Below, in pieces: positions 37,872 to 48,476 of a DNA stretch of 64,000 bases. A program made the position numbers and the translations under genes. Every line of letters begins with the position of its first letter. The first letter of the stretch is position 1. Below the pieces are notes generated by a model. The model did no database searches, had not been told where the DNA came from, and saw only the letters and a list, made by a program, of their open reading frames with translations. Where the stretch lies: NCBI RefSeq assembly GCF_000244755.1, contig NZ_AHOO02000006.1:1-64000 (forward strand). Direction: 5' to 3'. This stretch comes from Leptospira licerasiae serovar Varillal str. VAR 010 (GTDB lineage Bacteria > Spirochaetota > Leptospiria > Leptospirales > Leptospiraceae).

Positions 37872-39368
37872 ATGGCTTTTCTTGTTCATCTTTTTGACAA
37901 AGTTTTTTCACTAGTTTTCCTAAATCGAATGATCGGGCAAAAAAGGGAGTTTTTTAAAAGGGAAAGGGATAAATTTGGGAATATGCAGGCGTTACTTCGG
38001 TTTCTTTTCGGGCTTAATTATCGTTTTGCACTTAGGCAGTATAGAAAGGCAAAAATTCTTTCTTCCGTAAATTTTGCCCCCGTATTCACTCGAAATGCAT
38101 ACCTGGAAATTCTGATCGTACTCAGATATGTTTATCTGATCCTGCCCGTCATCATTCTACCTTTTGCGTTCTACGATCTGGTGGATGCATTTTCGGATGC
38201 TAAGGACAATTCGTTCATTCTATTCGATCTGGTTTTCTATTCGGTTTTTTTGACAATGAACGTTCTTTTGAATTCGGGTCGATTGCATAGAGCGGATCTG
38301 GATCGGATCAAGTTATTTTGCAGGATCGGGGTACTTCTTCTTTCATTGACTGGAACATGTATAACGGTTGTGGTCTTTCCTAGGCTTCCTGAAATTTCTC
38401 TCTTCTCTACCGCAATGTTCAGTGTGGCGATCATGTTTAGATTTCCGGACCATACAAAGTATTTTATCTACGCGATCAACTATGCAATCCTATACGGTTT
38501 TATTTATTATAGCGGGAATAGAGAACCTGTACTTTTGCAAAACCCTCTTGTAACTCTGTTTTTGATCCTAATCTTTGATCGTGTATCCTTCTTAACTTTG
38601 GCGAATACTTATCTTAAAACCCAAAGGATCATCCGTTTGAACGAAAGGTTAAGAGAGGAAGATACGAATAAAAGTGATATGATCAGTATTGCAGTTCACG
38701 ATCTAAAAAGCCCGCTTTCGGGGATCATGAGTATTAGCACTATCCTTCGTAAAAATCTAAAGTCATTCTCGGATAAGGAGAAGAAGGAGATCCTTACAGA
38801 CATTGAGAGTTCTTCCCGCAAAATTTTAGGACATATAGACGATCTTGTTGGGATCGCAGCGTCGGGATTCGAGAATATAAAGATCGATTATGATATTTTT
38901 AATATAAATTCGTATATTAGATCGACTATACAAAACTTTGATTACCAGGCTTCTCTGAAACGTATCCAATTCCATACTAAATTTGATAAAGAGGATTTAA
39001 AGATCCGTTCGGATAGAAAGGCGGTTGCCAGTATTCTGGATAATTTGGTCTCGAATGCTGTGAAATATTCTCCTCCTGGTGGCTCTATATTCATCCATTC
39101 TAAATTGATAAAGGATGGCGGCGACTTTATAGAAATCCAGATCCGAGATGAAGGAAAAGGATTCACTGACGAGGATAAAAAACTTTTATTCTCCAGATTC
39201 ACTCGACTCTCCGCAAAACCTACCGGCAATGAACCTTCTACCGGGGTTGGGCTTTATGCAGTTCATAGATTGATAGAGCTATTGAATGCAAAGATAAGTT
39301 TGGAAAGTAAACCCGGACAAGGAGCAACATTCACACTTCTATTTGCTAGAACGAAAATTTCAGATTGA
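37872..39368 (+). CDS. Membrane sensor histidine kinase
   Basis: A sensor kinase with about six hydrophobic helices between roughly 75 and 240 and a cytoplasmic kinase core. The H box is IAVHDLKSPLSG, the N box ILDNLVSNAVKYSPPGG, and the G boxes DEGKGF and STGVGLY. No HAMP, PAS or periplasmic domain is evident, so the membrane part may itself sense. ATG at 37872 is chosen, with GGA upstream; a TTG at 37827 would add 15 residues. The response regulator follows 33 bases after the stop. Flanked on both sides by the duplicated dipeptidase operon on the other strand. Confidence 0.87.
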   Translation: MAFLVHLFDKVFSLVFLNRMIGQKREFFKRERDKFGNMQALLRFLFGLNYRFALRQYRKAKILSSVNFAPVFTRNAYLEILIVLRYVYLILPVIILPFAFYDLVDAFSDAKDNSFILFDLVFYSVFLTMNVLLNSGRLHRADLDRIKLFCRIGVLLLSLTGTCITVVVFPRLPEISLFSTAMFSVAIMFRFPDHTKYFIYAINYAILYGFIYYSGNREPVLLQNPLVTLFLILIFDRVSFLTLANTYLKTQRIIRLNERLREEDTNKSDMISIAVHDLKSPLSGIMSISTILRKNLKSFSDKEKKEILTDIESSSRKILGHIDDLVGIAASGFENIKIDYDIFNINSYIRSTIQNFDYQASLKRIQFHTKFDKEDLKIRSDRKAVASILDNLVSNAVKYSPPGGSIFIHSKLIKDGGDFIEIQIRDEGKGFTDEDKKLLFSRFTRLSAKPTGNEPSTGVGLYAVHRLIELLNAKISLESKPGQGATFTLLFARTKISD

Positions 39369-39401
39369 CCATTTTGTATTTTTTTATAGAAAACGCTAAG
39401 C

Positions 39402-40109
39402 ATGGTGAGAGCTGTTCTAGTCGAAGACGACAAATTGATGGCAAGGACCATCCAGCATTATTGCAGGGAGGCCTTTGGGAAAAGTTTGATTTCCCTTAAG
39501 ACCTTTGACGAATTGACTCCTGCTCTCTATAGTATAAGGGAGAATCCTATCGACCTTCTTCTTTTAGATATTAATCTGAAAGGACAATCAGGTTATGAGA
39601 TACTTAAACTACCTGAAAAGGATTCTTTCTATACGATCGTGATCTCTTCGGATAAACAGAATGCAGTAAGTGCATTTGATTTTGGAGTTTTGGATTTTGT
39701 AGCTAAACCGTTCACTAGAGAAAGATTTATCGCTGCAATAGATCGTATGAAATCTGCTTCCGCTTCTAAAGCGGACTCTTTACGTAAAAATAGTATCTCT
39801 TTAAAAAAGGATGGAATGATTGAAGTTATTCGGTTCCAGGATATTCTATATCTAGAAGCTTCCGGCAATTTTACCGAGATCCATCTCAAGTCTGGTCGCA
39901 AAGAATTGATCCGTAAAACAATGGAATCCGTTCTTTCCGAACTCAATTCAGATTTTTTCCGTTCTCATAGATCTTTTATTATCAATTTATCCGAAGTAAA
40001 AAAGATACTTCATGGAAAAGGAAATCATTTCAAAGTACTTTTAGGCGATTCCGCAGAAGTTGCTTTATCTAGATCGAATTACGGCGCTCTGAAAGAAATG
40101 CTGGGATAA
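39402..40109 (+). CDS. LytTR-type response regulator
   Basis: A 235-residue transcription regulator. Receiver domain: acidic pair EDD at 8-10, phospho-acceptor D56 in LLLDINLKG, K102 in VAKPFTRE. The output domain is LytTR: IRFQDILYLEASGNFTEIHL, TMESVLSELNSDFFRSHRSF. LytTR regulators bind as dimers to paired repeats with about ten-base spacing. Here its cognate sensor is the kinase gene just upstream; its targets are not known, but the flanking dipeptidase operons are candidates. Confidence 0.92.
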   Translation: MVRAVLVEDDKLMARTIQHYCREAFGKSLISLKTFDELTPALYSIRENPIDLLLLDINLKGQSGYEILKLPEKDSFYTIVISSDKQNAVSAFDFGVLDFVAKPFTRERFIAAIDRMKSASASKADSLRKNSISLKKDGMIEVIRFQDILYLEASGNFTEIHLKSGRKELIRKTMESVLSELNSDFFRSHRSFIINLSEVKKILHGKGNHFKVLLGDSAEVALSRSNYGALKEMLG

Positions 40110-40160
40110 AAAACTCGAATTTATTATAAGACCGGCAAATTCTCAAACTACTAAAAGAAT

Positions 40161-40190
40161 AAAAAAAAAGCCCGCAGGGTTTGGCGGGCT
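40161..40190 (-). terminator. Intrinsic terminator of dipeptidase operon copy 2
   Basis: AGCCCGC (40169-40175) pairs with GCGGGCT (40184-40190). Read on the minus strand the hairpin is followed by nine T residues, a textbook terminator for the gene ending at 40219. It may also end the convergent response-regulator transcript. Confidence 0.88.
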
Positions 40191-40218
40191 TAAGAAAAAT
40201 CTATTTCGTTAGATTTCT

Positions 40219-42438
40219 TTATTGGATGCTTGCACCTCTTGTGACCGCATTCTGCCACATAGTAGTGAAGAAGTCAGCAGAACGATAAACAGGTTCCAAA
40301 TCGGAACGTTTGAGTCCTTGCTGTCTTAAATCTTCAAAGAAATCAGGCATAAGCCCGATATGAGCCGCACCTTCCGTATTGAAGTCGAATGTCCTGTTCC
40401 CGAATGTATATTTTCCGAGAGAAGGAAGAGCTGAAAGAGTTGCAGCTTTTCTAATGGAAGCATCCGGAGCAAAAGGATATCCTACTTTAGCGGAATCAGG
40501 TTGAGTGATCGTAGATACTCCACCTGGACAAGCGCGGGTTCCGTAACGAGGCCCAGGCATATGAGCGAATCCGTTAAAGTCGGTTCCGACAGAGATCCTT
40601 CCGTCATACGCTTGGTCTCCGATCAGATTTCTGAGATACTGATAGGATTGAGCGAATGTCTGAGTAGTCCCTCCACAAGCGTGAGAGATGTAAGTACCGT
40701 CGGAGTTTTGTCTCCATTCACCTACTTCATCTAAATTTCCTTGCCCTGGGATGAGCCCGATCATTCCACCTAATGCTATGATACGTTTCAGAGCCGCTCC
40801 TGTCGGATTCGCCTCATGACGATTTCCTTTATTCGCCATATCATACACGCCGGTGTGACCGGTTACAATACCTGGATAAGATTGTTGCTCTGCATACGTT
40901 AAGGCTCCATCCAAAGATCTTGCTGACATATGGCCCACATCTATGATCATCCCTTTTTTCATCAGAGCTTTCATGATCTTAGGTCCGTAAGAAGTTAAAC
41001 CTGCGACGTTACAATCCTGTCCGTAGTGTTTACAATCGTATTTGGTCCCGCTTCCGAGGATATTGTATAGACCGGCTCCACCGAATCCGTTGGTTTTCAA
41101 GTGGATCGGGAATATATAACGTAAACCTGCGTCATACATTTCTTGGACACCTTGGGTGATCATTGCATCGGTACAAGTTGTAGTCGTACAATCCACCAGA
41201 TAATCCACTTCCGCGCCTAAGACAACTGCGAGTTTACCAGCAGCGATCACACTTTGCGCTTCTGCAGGAGTTTTTACGATACGGAACCATCCAAGTCCTG
41301 CTCCCCCGCTTTTCTGATCGATCCAAGTTTGCATATCATATACTGCTTGGGTCTGGCGACGTAAAGTGTTCATGTCGTTTAGATCATAGATTGGATCTGT
41401 TGCGATAGCGATCCCTTTGATGATATCCGGAAGACCATTGTCTGTCGCTCCGAACATATAATCTCCGTTCACAGCAAGGACCACCATAGTTCGTAGGCCA
41501 CCTTCATAGGCACGTTTGACCCACTCATAATACATTGTTTGGTGAGTGTAGCTATTGTTTGCCGGCCAATAAGGGAAACTTGCGTATCCTCTATTATCAT
41601 GTTTTGCTGTGGAAAGAAGCGCACCTATAATATCGTCTTGAACGATCGCTTCTACTCTGGAGTGTCCTGCAGAGTGGCCTTCGTTAGACATACTAGGGCA
41701 GTCTGCGAGTGCGGTTGCTGGTTCTCCAAAAGGAGCACCATGGAAGATCACTCCTCCGAAACCTAGGTGAGCCATCGGGTGAGTATGAAGATCCACATAA
41801 CCTGAAAGAGTTCCTGATCTTTTGAGAGAATCTTGAGCACCTCTTGCATACGCTTTTGGTGCGGACTCACAACTTGAATCTGCAACATACCATTCTCCCC
41901 ACATTCCTGTGGTTCCGGTATTCACACAACGAGTTGGAGTTGTATAAGTTTTACCTGCGATTGTAAGAGGCAATTTCGCACATGCTTCTTCCCAAGTGAC
42001 ACCTACTACGTTCCAAATACGGGAAGAATATTTTCTTTTGCCCGCATAAGTTCCGGAAGTTTGGCAACCGTCATTTTTATGAGTCCAGTTATAACCTCCG
42101 CCGTCATCAGTTGCGGACCAGTTAGCTTCACAGGAATCGTCGAGTACATCGAATTCTCCCCACATATTTAAACCGGTGTTCTTACAACGACTAGGCTTAG
42201 TAAATACTTGGCCGTTAATAGTTGCTCCCATATTTGCACAGGTAGTTTCCCAACTCTGTCCTGATGGTATCCCGTAAAGGATCGCTGAGTATTGACGCTT
42301 GCCAGGGAAGATGGAAGTACATCCATCCTTCTTGAATGTTCCCCAATAAGGATCCGCAAACACGGATGCGCTTCCTGCGAAAAACATCGTACATACTACG
42401 AAGCCGAATACGGACCTTCGTATTGACCGATAATTCAT
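40219..42438 (-). CDS. Secreted M19-type dipeptidase-like protein, copy 2
   Basis: A 739-residue paralogue of the protein at 34870-37089, of exactly the same length and close throughout by eye. It shares the signal peptide, two four-cysteine repeats (WGTFKKDGCTSIFPGKRQYS opens the first) and the metal-site motifs VDLHTHP, LGAEVDYLVD, IDVGHMSARSLDG, VTGHTGVYD and VGTDFNG. All catalytic motifs are intact in both copies, so both appear functional. Differences are scattered substitutions, for example GLITGQGN versus GLIPGQGN. It starts 14 bases after its partner gene stop. Confidence 0.78.
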   Translation of the reverse strand: MNYRSIRRSVFGFVVCTMFFAGSASVFADPYWGTFKKDGCTSIFPGKRQYSAILYGIPSGQSWETTCANMGATINGQVFTKPSRCKNTGLNMWGEFDVLDDSCEANWSATDDGGGYNWTHKNDGCQTSGTYAGKRKYSSRIWNVVGVTWEEACAKLPLTIAGKTYTTPTRCVNTGTTGMWGEWYVADSSCESAPKAYARGAQDSLKRSGTLSGYVDLHTHPMAHLGFGGVIFHGAPFGEPATALADCPSMSNEGHSAGHSRVEAIVQDDIIGALLSTAKHDNRGYASFPYWPANNSYTHQTMYYEWVKRAYEGGLRTMVVLAVNGDYMFGATDNGLPDIIKGIAIATDPIYDLNDMNTLRRQTQAVYDMQTWIDQKSGGAGLGWFRIVKTPAEAQSVIAAGKLAVVLGAEVDYLVDCTTTTCTDAMITQGVQEMYDAGLRYIFPIHLKTNGFGGAGLYNILGSGTKYDCKHYGQDCNVAGLTSYGPKIMKALMKKGMIIDVGHMSARSLDGALTYAEQQSYPGIVTGHTGVYDMANKGNRHEANPTGAALKRIIALGGMIGLIPGQGNLDEVGEWRQNSDGTYISHACGGTTQTFAQSYQYLRNLIGDQAYDGRISVGTDFNGFAHMPGPRYGTRACPGGVSTITQPDSAKVGYPFAPDASIRKAATLSALPSLGKYTFGNRTFDFNTEGAAHIGLMPDFFEDLRQQGLKRSDLEPVYRSADFFTTMWQNAVTRGASIQ

Positions 42439-42452
42439 AATTCTCTCCGAAT

Positions 42453-43001
42453 CTATTTTTGGTTTATGTGTTTTTCATATTCATCTTTTACGTTTTTTAA
42501 CTTTTTAGCATATAGTTCTTTTCCGGCCAGGATCATCCTTCTCGAATCGTCGTTCAAACGTTCCGGATAACGATCTTCCATGATCTTCAATAGCTCCAAT
42601 TGATCTTCTTGTAGTTTGATTTGTGCCGTATAATACTCATCAATCTCTTTGCGAGTTGCTTTGTTTGAGTAAATTTTTCCGTAAAGCGCTGCCCAATCTT
42701 CGCGTAGTTCATGCTGAGCTTTCATTTCTGCGGCATCTCTTGGAGTTGCTACCGCTACCCAATATAGATTGTCAGGAGTTTCATTTCTCAAAAGAGAAGC
42801 AGGTATGAGCCCTTCTTCTTCATTGGATGAGGAGGAGCCAAGGCTAAGAATATTTGAAAACGAAGAAAGGCCTTCGGAAAAGATGTTTTTTCCGGAATTA
42901 GAAACGGCAGCATTCTTGGAAGAAGATGGTACTAGTAATAAGAGTAAAACACCTGCTACAATAAGTGACGAAACCAGGATGGTTATTTTCTTAAATGACA
43001 T
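42453..43001 (-). CDS. Membrane-anchored helical partner protein, copy 2
   Basis: Paralogue of the protein at 37106-37651, of 182 residues from the ATG at 43001 (MSFKKITILVSS). An in-frame TTG upstream would add 12 residues without a good ribosome site, so the ATG is preferred. It has one N-terminal membrane helix, a serine-rich linker and the conserved ETPDNLYWVAVATPRDA and ATRKEIDEYYTAQIKLQEDQ segments. It precedes dipeptidase copy 2 by 14 bases. Confidence 0.68.
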   Translation of the reverse strand: MSFKKITILVSSLIVAGVLLLLLVPSSSKNAAVSNSGKNIFSEGLSSFSNILSLGSSSSNEEEGLIPASLLRNETPDNLYWVAVATPRDAAEMKAQHELREDWAALYGKIYSNKATRKEIDEYYTAQIKLQEDQLELLKIMEDRYPERLNDDSRRMILAGKELYAKKLKNVKDEYEKHINQK

Positions 43002-43168
43002 AGGAAGGAAAATACTAGGTTTCCTTGCCCTATGCAATGAGTTTGGGATGAAAGTGTATCTGGATAGGATGAACGGAAAAATTCTTATTAAACCCTTATA
43101 TAAGGGAGATCTTTATATTCTATCCGTTGTTATATAAAAAACTCTGTCCTTTTCTCTCAAAAACTAGC

Positions 43169-43252
43169 GGTTTTGGCACGCAGAGGCGCGAAGCTGCAGA
43201 GGTTTTTCTATTTGAAAGCATCCAAAACTCCGCGACTTTGCGCCTCTGCGTG
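43169..43252. repeat. Dispersed inverted-repeat element, copy 2
   Basis: The arm at 43177-43201 begins CACGCAGAGGCGCGAAG and the arm at 43228-43252 ends GCGCCTCTGCGTG, its near-perfect complement, with a 26-base loop. GGTTTTGGCACGCAGAG (43169-43185) is identical to 22190-22206 in copy 1, and the next 16 bases differ at four positions. Same layout as copy 1, so this is a mobile or propagated family rather than chance. Confidence 0.75.
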
Positions 43253-43274
43253 TAAATTTGTAGTATCTTCTACA

Positions 43275-43320
43275 CTTCGCGACAGTGATGCGAAGGGCTT
43301 TAGTCCGAGCGCTGCTCGGA
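43275..43320. other. Two GC-rich hairpins of unknown role
   Basis: CTTCGC (43275-43280) pairs with GCGAAG (43290-43295), and TCCGAGC (43304-43310) pairs with GCTCGGA (43314-43320) around GCT. They lie directly beside repeat copy 2 and differ in composition from surrounding sequence. They may be part of a larger repeat or a small RNA. Confidence 0.45.
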
Positions 43321-43542
43321 TGAGCGTGAATGCGCGAACCCGTAGCAGCACGTTCCGAGCATTACAAGATAGTATAGCAATACTAGGATTTATTTGCGAG
43401 GAGTCGCCCGAGCCTTCTTTAGATTTTTCTAAAAATAACGTAAAATCTACCAAAAAGACTAAACAAATGTGGATCTACAGGGTCTATAAAGAAGATCGTA
43501 AATATACCGAAATTTGGTAAGATTGGAAGGAAAGTAAAAGAT

Positions 43543-43622
<80 letters not shown>

Positions 43623-43834
43623 CTGGTAGCAGAATCCAGTTTTTAGAAATGAGGCAGGCTGGCAATGAAAAATCTTCGAGACATAGGTATTTTCTGGTCG
43701 GATCTAAATACAATTTTCCGGCAAAAACTGAACAGCTTTCGGAAAAAGTACTACCTGAAAATTGGAAAGCTATAGTAGCGTGACATAATCCAAAAACGCA
43801 CTATATTTTGCCGGAGTTTCATAAGGAGCATGCT

Positions 43835-46800
43835 ATGAAGCTAAATAAACATTTCACTTCACCTGAGAAGGGATTTTCCAAGGACTTAAACTGGGTTAAG
43901 AGGAATTCTAAGATCTCTAACCCTGACGGATCCGTTGTTTTCGAAGCTAAGGACATACTTGTTCCGGACCAATGGTCTCAAGTTGCAGTAGATATTCTTG
44001 CCCAGAAGTATTTCAGACGCAAAGGAGTGCCAAAATACTTAAAAAAAGTAGATGAAAAAGGCATTCCAGAATGGTTACAGCGCTCTGAACCAGACACTGA
44101 AAAACTTTCTTCTTTAAAAGCAGAAGATCGTTTCGGTGGAGAGGCTTCTGCACAGGAAGTTTTCCACCGTTTAGCGGGCTGTTGGACCTATTGGGGATAT
44201 AAATACGGTTATTTTTCAGACGAAGAAAGTGCTAAAACTTTCTATGAAGAAGTCTCTTTCATGCTGGCTTCTCAAATGGCGGCTCCTAACTCCCCTCAAT
44301 GGTTCAATACCGGATTACATTGGGCGTATGGGATCGACGGTAAATCCCAAGGACATTTCTATGTGGATCCTACCAGCGGAAAATTGGTAAAATCTTCTTC
44401 CGCATACGAACATCCACAACCTCATGCATGTTTTATCCAAAGTGTAGACGATGATTTAGTGAACGAAGGTGGTATCATGGATCTTTGGGTCCGTGAGGCT
44501 CGCCTATTCAAATACGGTTCCGGAACTGGAACCAACTTCTCTAACCTGAGAGCGGAAAATGAATCCCTTTCCGGCGGAGGAAAAAGTTCCGGTTTAATGA
44601 GTTTCTTGAAGATCGGAGACCGTGCTGCAGGTGCGATTAAATCCGGTGGAACCACTCGTCGTGCTGCCAAGATGGTTTGTTTGGATGTGGATCATCCGGA
44701 TATCGATCGTTTCGTAGATTGGAAAGTAGAAGAAGAGAAAAAAGTAGCTTCTCTTGTTACCGGATCCATTCTGAATAACAGACATCTAAATGCGATCATG
44801 AAAGCTTGTTACGAGATGGAGGGAGAGGATCGTTTCGAACCTAAAAAGAACTCCGCTCTTAAAAAAGCCATCGTAGAAGCTAAGAGAGTTTTGATCCCTG
44901 ATAATTATATCAAAAGAGTGATAGACCTTGCGAGACAAGGATACAAAGAACTCATTTTCGAAGAATTGACCACCGACTGGCAATCAGAAGCGTATAATAC
45001 TGTTTCCGGTCAGAATAGCAATAACTCAGTTCGTCTTCCGAATGAGTTTATGAATGCAGTGGAACAAGATCTTCCTTGGCATTTATATAATAGAACGGAA
45101 AAGGAAAAAGCTCTCAAAGAAAAGAGAGCAGCTAAACCTGCAAAAACGATCAGAGCAAGAGATCTTTGGGATAGAATTTCTTTTGCAGCTTGGTCTTCTG
45201 CGGACCCTGGAACCCAATATCATACTACCATCAACGAATGGCATACTTGTCCGGAAGATGGGAATATCAATGCTTCCAATCCATGTTCAGAGTATATGTT
45301 CTTGGACAATACCGCATGTAACCTGGCTTCCGCGAACTTACAGAAATTTGTAGATCCGGAAACTCTGGTTTTTGATGTAGAAAGTTTCCGTTATCTTTGC
45401 CGTCTCTGGACAATCATACTTGAGATTTCTGTGACTATGGCTCAGTTCCCTTCCAGAGAGATCGCAGAACTTTCTTATAAGTTCAGAACTCTAGGTCTTG
45501 GATATGCAAACCTTGGTTCTGCATTGATGATCATGGGAATTCCTTATGATTCTAAGGAAGCTATGGCGATCACTGGTGCCATCACCTCTATCATGCATAT
45601 GACTGCTTATGCTACTTCTGCGGAAATGGCAAAGGAACTCGGACCATTCCCTGGTTATGAAAAGAATAAAAAGCATATGCTTAGAGTTCTAAGAAACCAC
45701 AAGAGAGCGGCTTATAATGTTCCTTCCGAAGATTACGAAGGTCTGACCATCACTCCTGTTGGAATTGATCCTGCATACTGCCCTTCTTACCTTTTGAAAG
45801 CTGCTCAGGAAGATTCCGATAATGCAGTTTCTTTAGGAGAATCTCACGGATACAGAAATGCACAAGTTACTGTGATTGCGCCGACCGGAACGATCGGTCT
45901 GGTAATGGATTGTGATACCACTGGGATCGAGCCTGATTTCGCTCTGGTGAAATTCAAAAAATTAGCGGGCGGTGGTTATTTCAAAATTATCAACCAATCC
46001 GTTCCTTTGGCTCTTCGTAAATTGGGATACTCCCCTTCCGAGATCGAATCTATCGTGAACTATTGTAAAGGGCATGCTACCTTAAACGGAGCTCCAGTTA
46101 TTAATACACAAAGCCTGAAAGAAAAAGGTTTCACGAACGAGATCCTGGAAAAAGTAGAATCTTCTCTTCCTTACGCGTTCGATATCAATTTTGCATTCAA
46201 CAAGTTTAACTTAGGTGAGAATTTCTTACAAAAGAACTTAGGTATTGCGAAAGAAACGTATGATTCTTTCACATTCAATCTTCTTGAGTATTTAGGTTTC
46301 TCCAAAGATGAGATCAATAAAGCAAACGACTATGTTTGTGGAACAATGACAATCGAGAACGCTCCTTATCTTAAAGAGAAGGATTACCCTGTATTCGATT
46401 GCGCGAACAAATGTGGTAAATACGGAAAACGTTATCTTTCCTATGAGTCTCATATCCGCACAATGGCTGCAGCTCAGCCTTTTATCAGCGGTGCGATCTC
46501 TAAGACGATCAACCTTCCGGAAGATGCAACGATCGAAGATATTAAAAACGCTTACTATATCTCTTGGAAGATGATGGTAAAAGCGAACGCTCTGTATCGC
46601 GACGGATCCAAACTTTCTCAACCTCTAAACTCTGTTCTCGAACTTCTGAACGGGATCGAGTTGGAAGAACAAGAAGAGATCGCAGAAGCTGCGGTTGCTA
46701 AAGATCCTTCTCAGTTTGCAGAAAAGATCGTTTATAAGTATATCTCTCATAGACGTAAACTTCCTAACAGAAGAGCCGGTTATACTCAAAAAGCAGTCGT

Positions 46801-47428
46801 TGGCGGTCACAAAGTTTATTTAAGAACTGGTGAATACGAAGACGGACAACTCGGAGAGATCTTCGTGGATATGCACAAAGAAGGTGCAGCGTTCAGAAGT
46901 TTGATGAATGCATTTGCAATTTCCGTGTCTTTAGGTCTACAACATGGAGTTCCATTAGAAGAGTTTGTGGATGCATTTACATTCTTCAAATTCGAACCGA
47001 ATGGTATCGTGACCGGAAACAAACATATCAAAATGAGTACTTCCGTAATCGATTTCATCTTCAGAGAGTTGGCGATCACCTACCTCGGAAGATATGATCT
47101 TGGCCAAGTAGCACCGGAAGATCTAAGAGGAGATGAGATCGGATCCAGAAAATCCTCCGAGTCCATCCAGCCTAAGGCAGATGTTCGACCAGCCGCTTCT
47201 ACAGCAGTAGAAACCGCACCTTCTTCTGAGCCGGAAACAATTTCCTACTCTCAAATGATGAGGACGGAAAAACCTAATTCAGGAGTTGCTTTGATGGAAG
47301 AGATCAAAATGGCAAGGATCAAAGGATATACCGGAGATTCCTGCACAGAATGTGGATCTTTCGAAATGGTAAGAAACGGTTCCTGCTTGAAATGTATGTC
47401 CTGCGGCGCGACCACCGGATGCTCTTGA
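43835..47428 (+). CDS. nrdJ: Class II (adenosylcobalamin-dependent) ribonucleotide reductase
   Basis: Makes deoxyribonucleotides using adenosylcobalamin. Key stretches are [20 protein letters not shown] around the active-site N-C-E, the [20 protein letters not shown] region and the C-terminal zinc-ribbon-like [20 protein letters not shown] ending CGATTGCS, which holds the redox cysteines. The length of 1197 residues matches the long B12-dependent family. ATG at 43835 is chosen because AAGGAG lies at 43822-43827; an in-frame TTG nine codons upstream has none. No cobalamin riboswitch (B12 box) is visible upstream. Confidence 0.95.
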   Translation: MKLNKHFTSPEKGFSKDLNWVKRNSKISNPDGSVVFEAKDILVPDQWSQVAVDILAQKYFRRKGVPKYLKKVDEKGIPEWLQRSEPDTEKLSSLKAEDRFGGEASAQEVFHRLAGCWTYWGYKYGYFSDEESAKTFYEEVSFMLASQMAAPNSPQWFNTGLHWAYGIDGKSQGHFYVDPTSGKLVKSSSAYEHPQPHACFIQSVDDDLVNEGGIMDLWVREARLFKYGSGTGTNFSNLRAENESLSGGGKSSGLMSFLKIGDRAAGAIKSGGTTRRAAKMVCLDVDHPDIDRFVDWKVEEEKKVASLVTGSILNNRHLNAIMKACYEMEGEDRFEPKKNSALKKAIVEAKRVLIPDNYIKRVIDLARQGYKELIFEELTTDWQSEAYNTVSGQNSNNSVRLPNEFMNAVEQDLPWHLYNRTEKEKALKEKRAAKPAKTIRARDLWDRISFAAWSSADPGTQYHTTINEWHTCPEDGNINASNPCSEYMFLDNTACNLASANLQKFVDPETLVFDVESFRYLCRLWTIILEISVTMAQFPSREIAELSYKFRTLGLGYANLGSALMIMGIPYDSKEAMAITGAITSIMHMTAYATSAEMAKELGPFPGYEKNKKHMLRVLRNHKRAAYNVPSEDYEGLTITPVGIDPAYCPSYLLKAAQEDSDNAVSLGESHGYRNAQVTVIAPTGTIGLVMDCDTTGIEPDFALVKFKKLAGGGYFKIINQSVPLALRKLGYSPSEIESIVNYCKGHATLNGAPVINTQSLKEKGFTNEILEKVESSLPYAFDINFAFNKFNLGENFLQKNLGIAKETYDSFTFNLLEYLGFSKDEINKANDYVCGTMTIENAPYLKEKDYPVFDCANKCGKYGKRYLSYESHIRTMAAAQPFISGAISKTINLPEDATIEDIKNAYYISWKMMVKANALYRDGSKLSQPLNSVLELLNGIELEEQEEIAEAAVAKDPSQFAEKIVYKYISHRRKLPNRRAGYTQKAVVGGHKVYLRTGEYEDGQLGEIFVDMHKEGAAFRSLMNAFAISVSLGLQHGVPLEEFVDAFTFFKFEPNGIVTGNKHIKMSTSVIDFIFRELAITYLGRYDLGQVAPEDLRGDEIGSRKSSESIQPKADVRPAASTAVETAPSSEPETISYSQMMRTEKPNSGVALMEEIKMARIKGYTGDSCTECGSFEMVRNGSCLKCMSCGATTGCS

Positions 47429-47460
47429 TCTAAGAGTTATCCAAGCGAGACAAAAAGAAA

Positions 47461-47495
47461 AACCTCGTGTGGTAATAACCATGCGAGGTTTTTTT
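47461..47495 (+). terminator. Intrinsic terminator of nrdJ
   Basis: AACCTCG (47461-47467) pairs with CGAGGTT (47484-47490), extended inward through TGGT/ACCA to a 13-bp stem with loop AATA. The stem runs directly into a T-tract (47489-47495). It lies 32 bases after the nrdJ stop. Confidence 0.92.
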
Positions 47496-47524
47496 ATGCC
47501 ATGGGGTCTGCCTAAAATGAAATA

Positions 47525-48475
47525 TTAAGGAGCTGGGCTGCCTGGTAGACCCGCAGGAGCGTTCAAACCAGGGATCTTGAATTCAGGTCTTTGGAAAGTG
47601 CCAGTAATTGGGATACATTTTCCGCTTCCACTTTTTTCCAAAAGATCTAATGCACCCACTATAATTTGGTTTTCTGCTGCCGAGGCAAAATTCCTTTCCA
47701 ATTCGAAGCAGGCTCTAAGGTTCAATTGCGAATTGGAGAATGAATCGGAAAGTCTCAAGTTTCCGTGAATGTCCAATCTTGCAACAGAAGTATCTATGAT
47801 AAATTCTTCGAACTCTACCATTCCTTGGTCAATTCTGGAAGAGATCAGTATCTTATTTATGAAAAAGTTTTCTATTTTTCCAATAAAAGGAATTTCAGGA
47901 AGATTTGGAAAAGAACCGAATTTTCCTTCCGGCATTTTAAGACTGAATGCTCCACCAAATCGGCTGGCTGGGACAGAGAGAGAATCTAATTTTAAATGGC
48001 CCTGTAATTCTCCTATATTTCCTAACGTTTGGCCGTCATAATCGATCTCTAATTCTTGTACTTCGAAATCTCCGTTTATCTTTTTTCTCAATAAGGAAAA
48101 AAGCCCCGCCTTGATCTGAGCGTCCTTGGATCTGATCTTAAATGTCTGACCCATGATCTCCATGGACTTTACGGAAACTTTTCCGAGTAGAACTGAAACA
48201 GATAACTCATTAAAAAATACGCTACTCGGCTGTCCTGAGGAAGAATTCATGAGCTGGCGGACGATGTTTTCGTAAGGAAATAATAAGATCAAAAAAAGAA
48301 GAAAAGAGACGATCCCGCTTCCGATCAGGATGAGTTTTTGTTTGAGGGAGAATCTAGGTGTTTCTTCCTCTTCTTCCGGAGGCAGTTCCTCCAATTCCAT
48401 CGTGAGGAATTCTTCTTCCTCGTTGGAGATGAGTTCGTCCTCTTCTTCTATTTCTATCTTTTTTGCGCGAGCCAT
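47525..48475 (-). CDS. gspN: Type II secretion system protein GspN-like
   Basis: Last gene of the T2SS operon. A 316-residue inner-membrane protein: an acidic cytoplasmic head rich in glutamate (IEEEDELISNEEEEFL), one membrane helix (ILIGSGIVSFLLFLILLF) and a beta-rich periplasmic domain with repeated strands (GKVSVKSMEIMGQTFKIRSK) as in GspN and AsmA-like folds. The ATG at 48475 starts one base after the gspM stop; a GTG 21 bases earlier is less likely. Assignment to GspN depends on position plus fold, less on a sharp motif. Confidence 0.7.
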   Translation of the reverse strand: MARAKKIEIEEEDELISNEEEEFLTMELEELPPEEEEETPRFSLKQKLILIGSGIVSFLLFLILLFPYENIVRQLMNSSSGQPSSVFFNELSVSVLLGKVSVKSMEIMGQTFKIRSKDAQIKAGLFSLLRKKINGDFEVQELEIDYDGQTLGNIGELQGHLKLDSLSVPASRFGGAFSLKMPEGKFGSFPNLPEIPFIGKIENFFINKILISSRIDQGMVEFEEFIIDTSVARLDIHGNLRLSDSFSNSQLNLRACFELERNFASAAENQIIVGALDLLEKSGSGKCIPITGTFQRPEFKIPGLNAPAGLPGSPAP

Positions 48476-48476
48476 C

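Larger units (their letters stand above)
43002..43542. other. Spacer between the duplicated operon and tRNA-Asn
   Basis: No real gene is supported. It contains the promoter region of the minus-strand operon, then a dispersed inverted-repeat element (43169-43252) and two GC-rich hairpins (43275-43320) that stand out from the AT-rich flanks. An open frame across 43173-43520 exists only because it reads through these repeats and has no recognisable family or ribosome-binding site. Confidence 0.6.

Noticed and set aside
43173..43520. Open reading frame across the repeat-bearing spacer
   Set aside because: It exists because it reads through dispersed repeats and GC-rich hairpins, has no ribosome-binding site and no recognisable domain.
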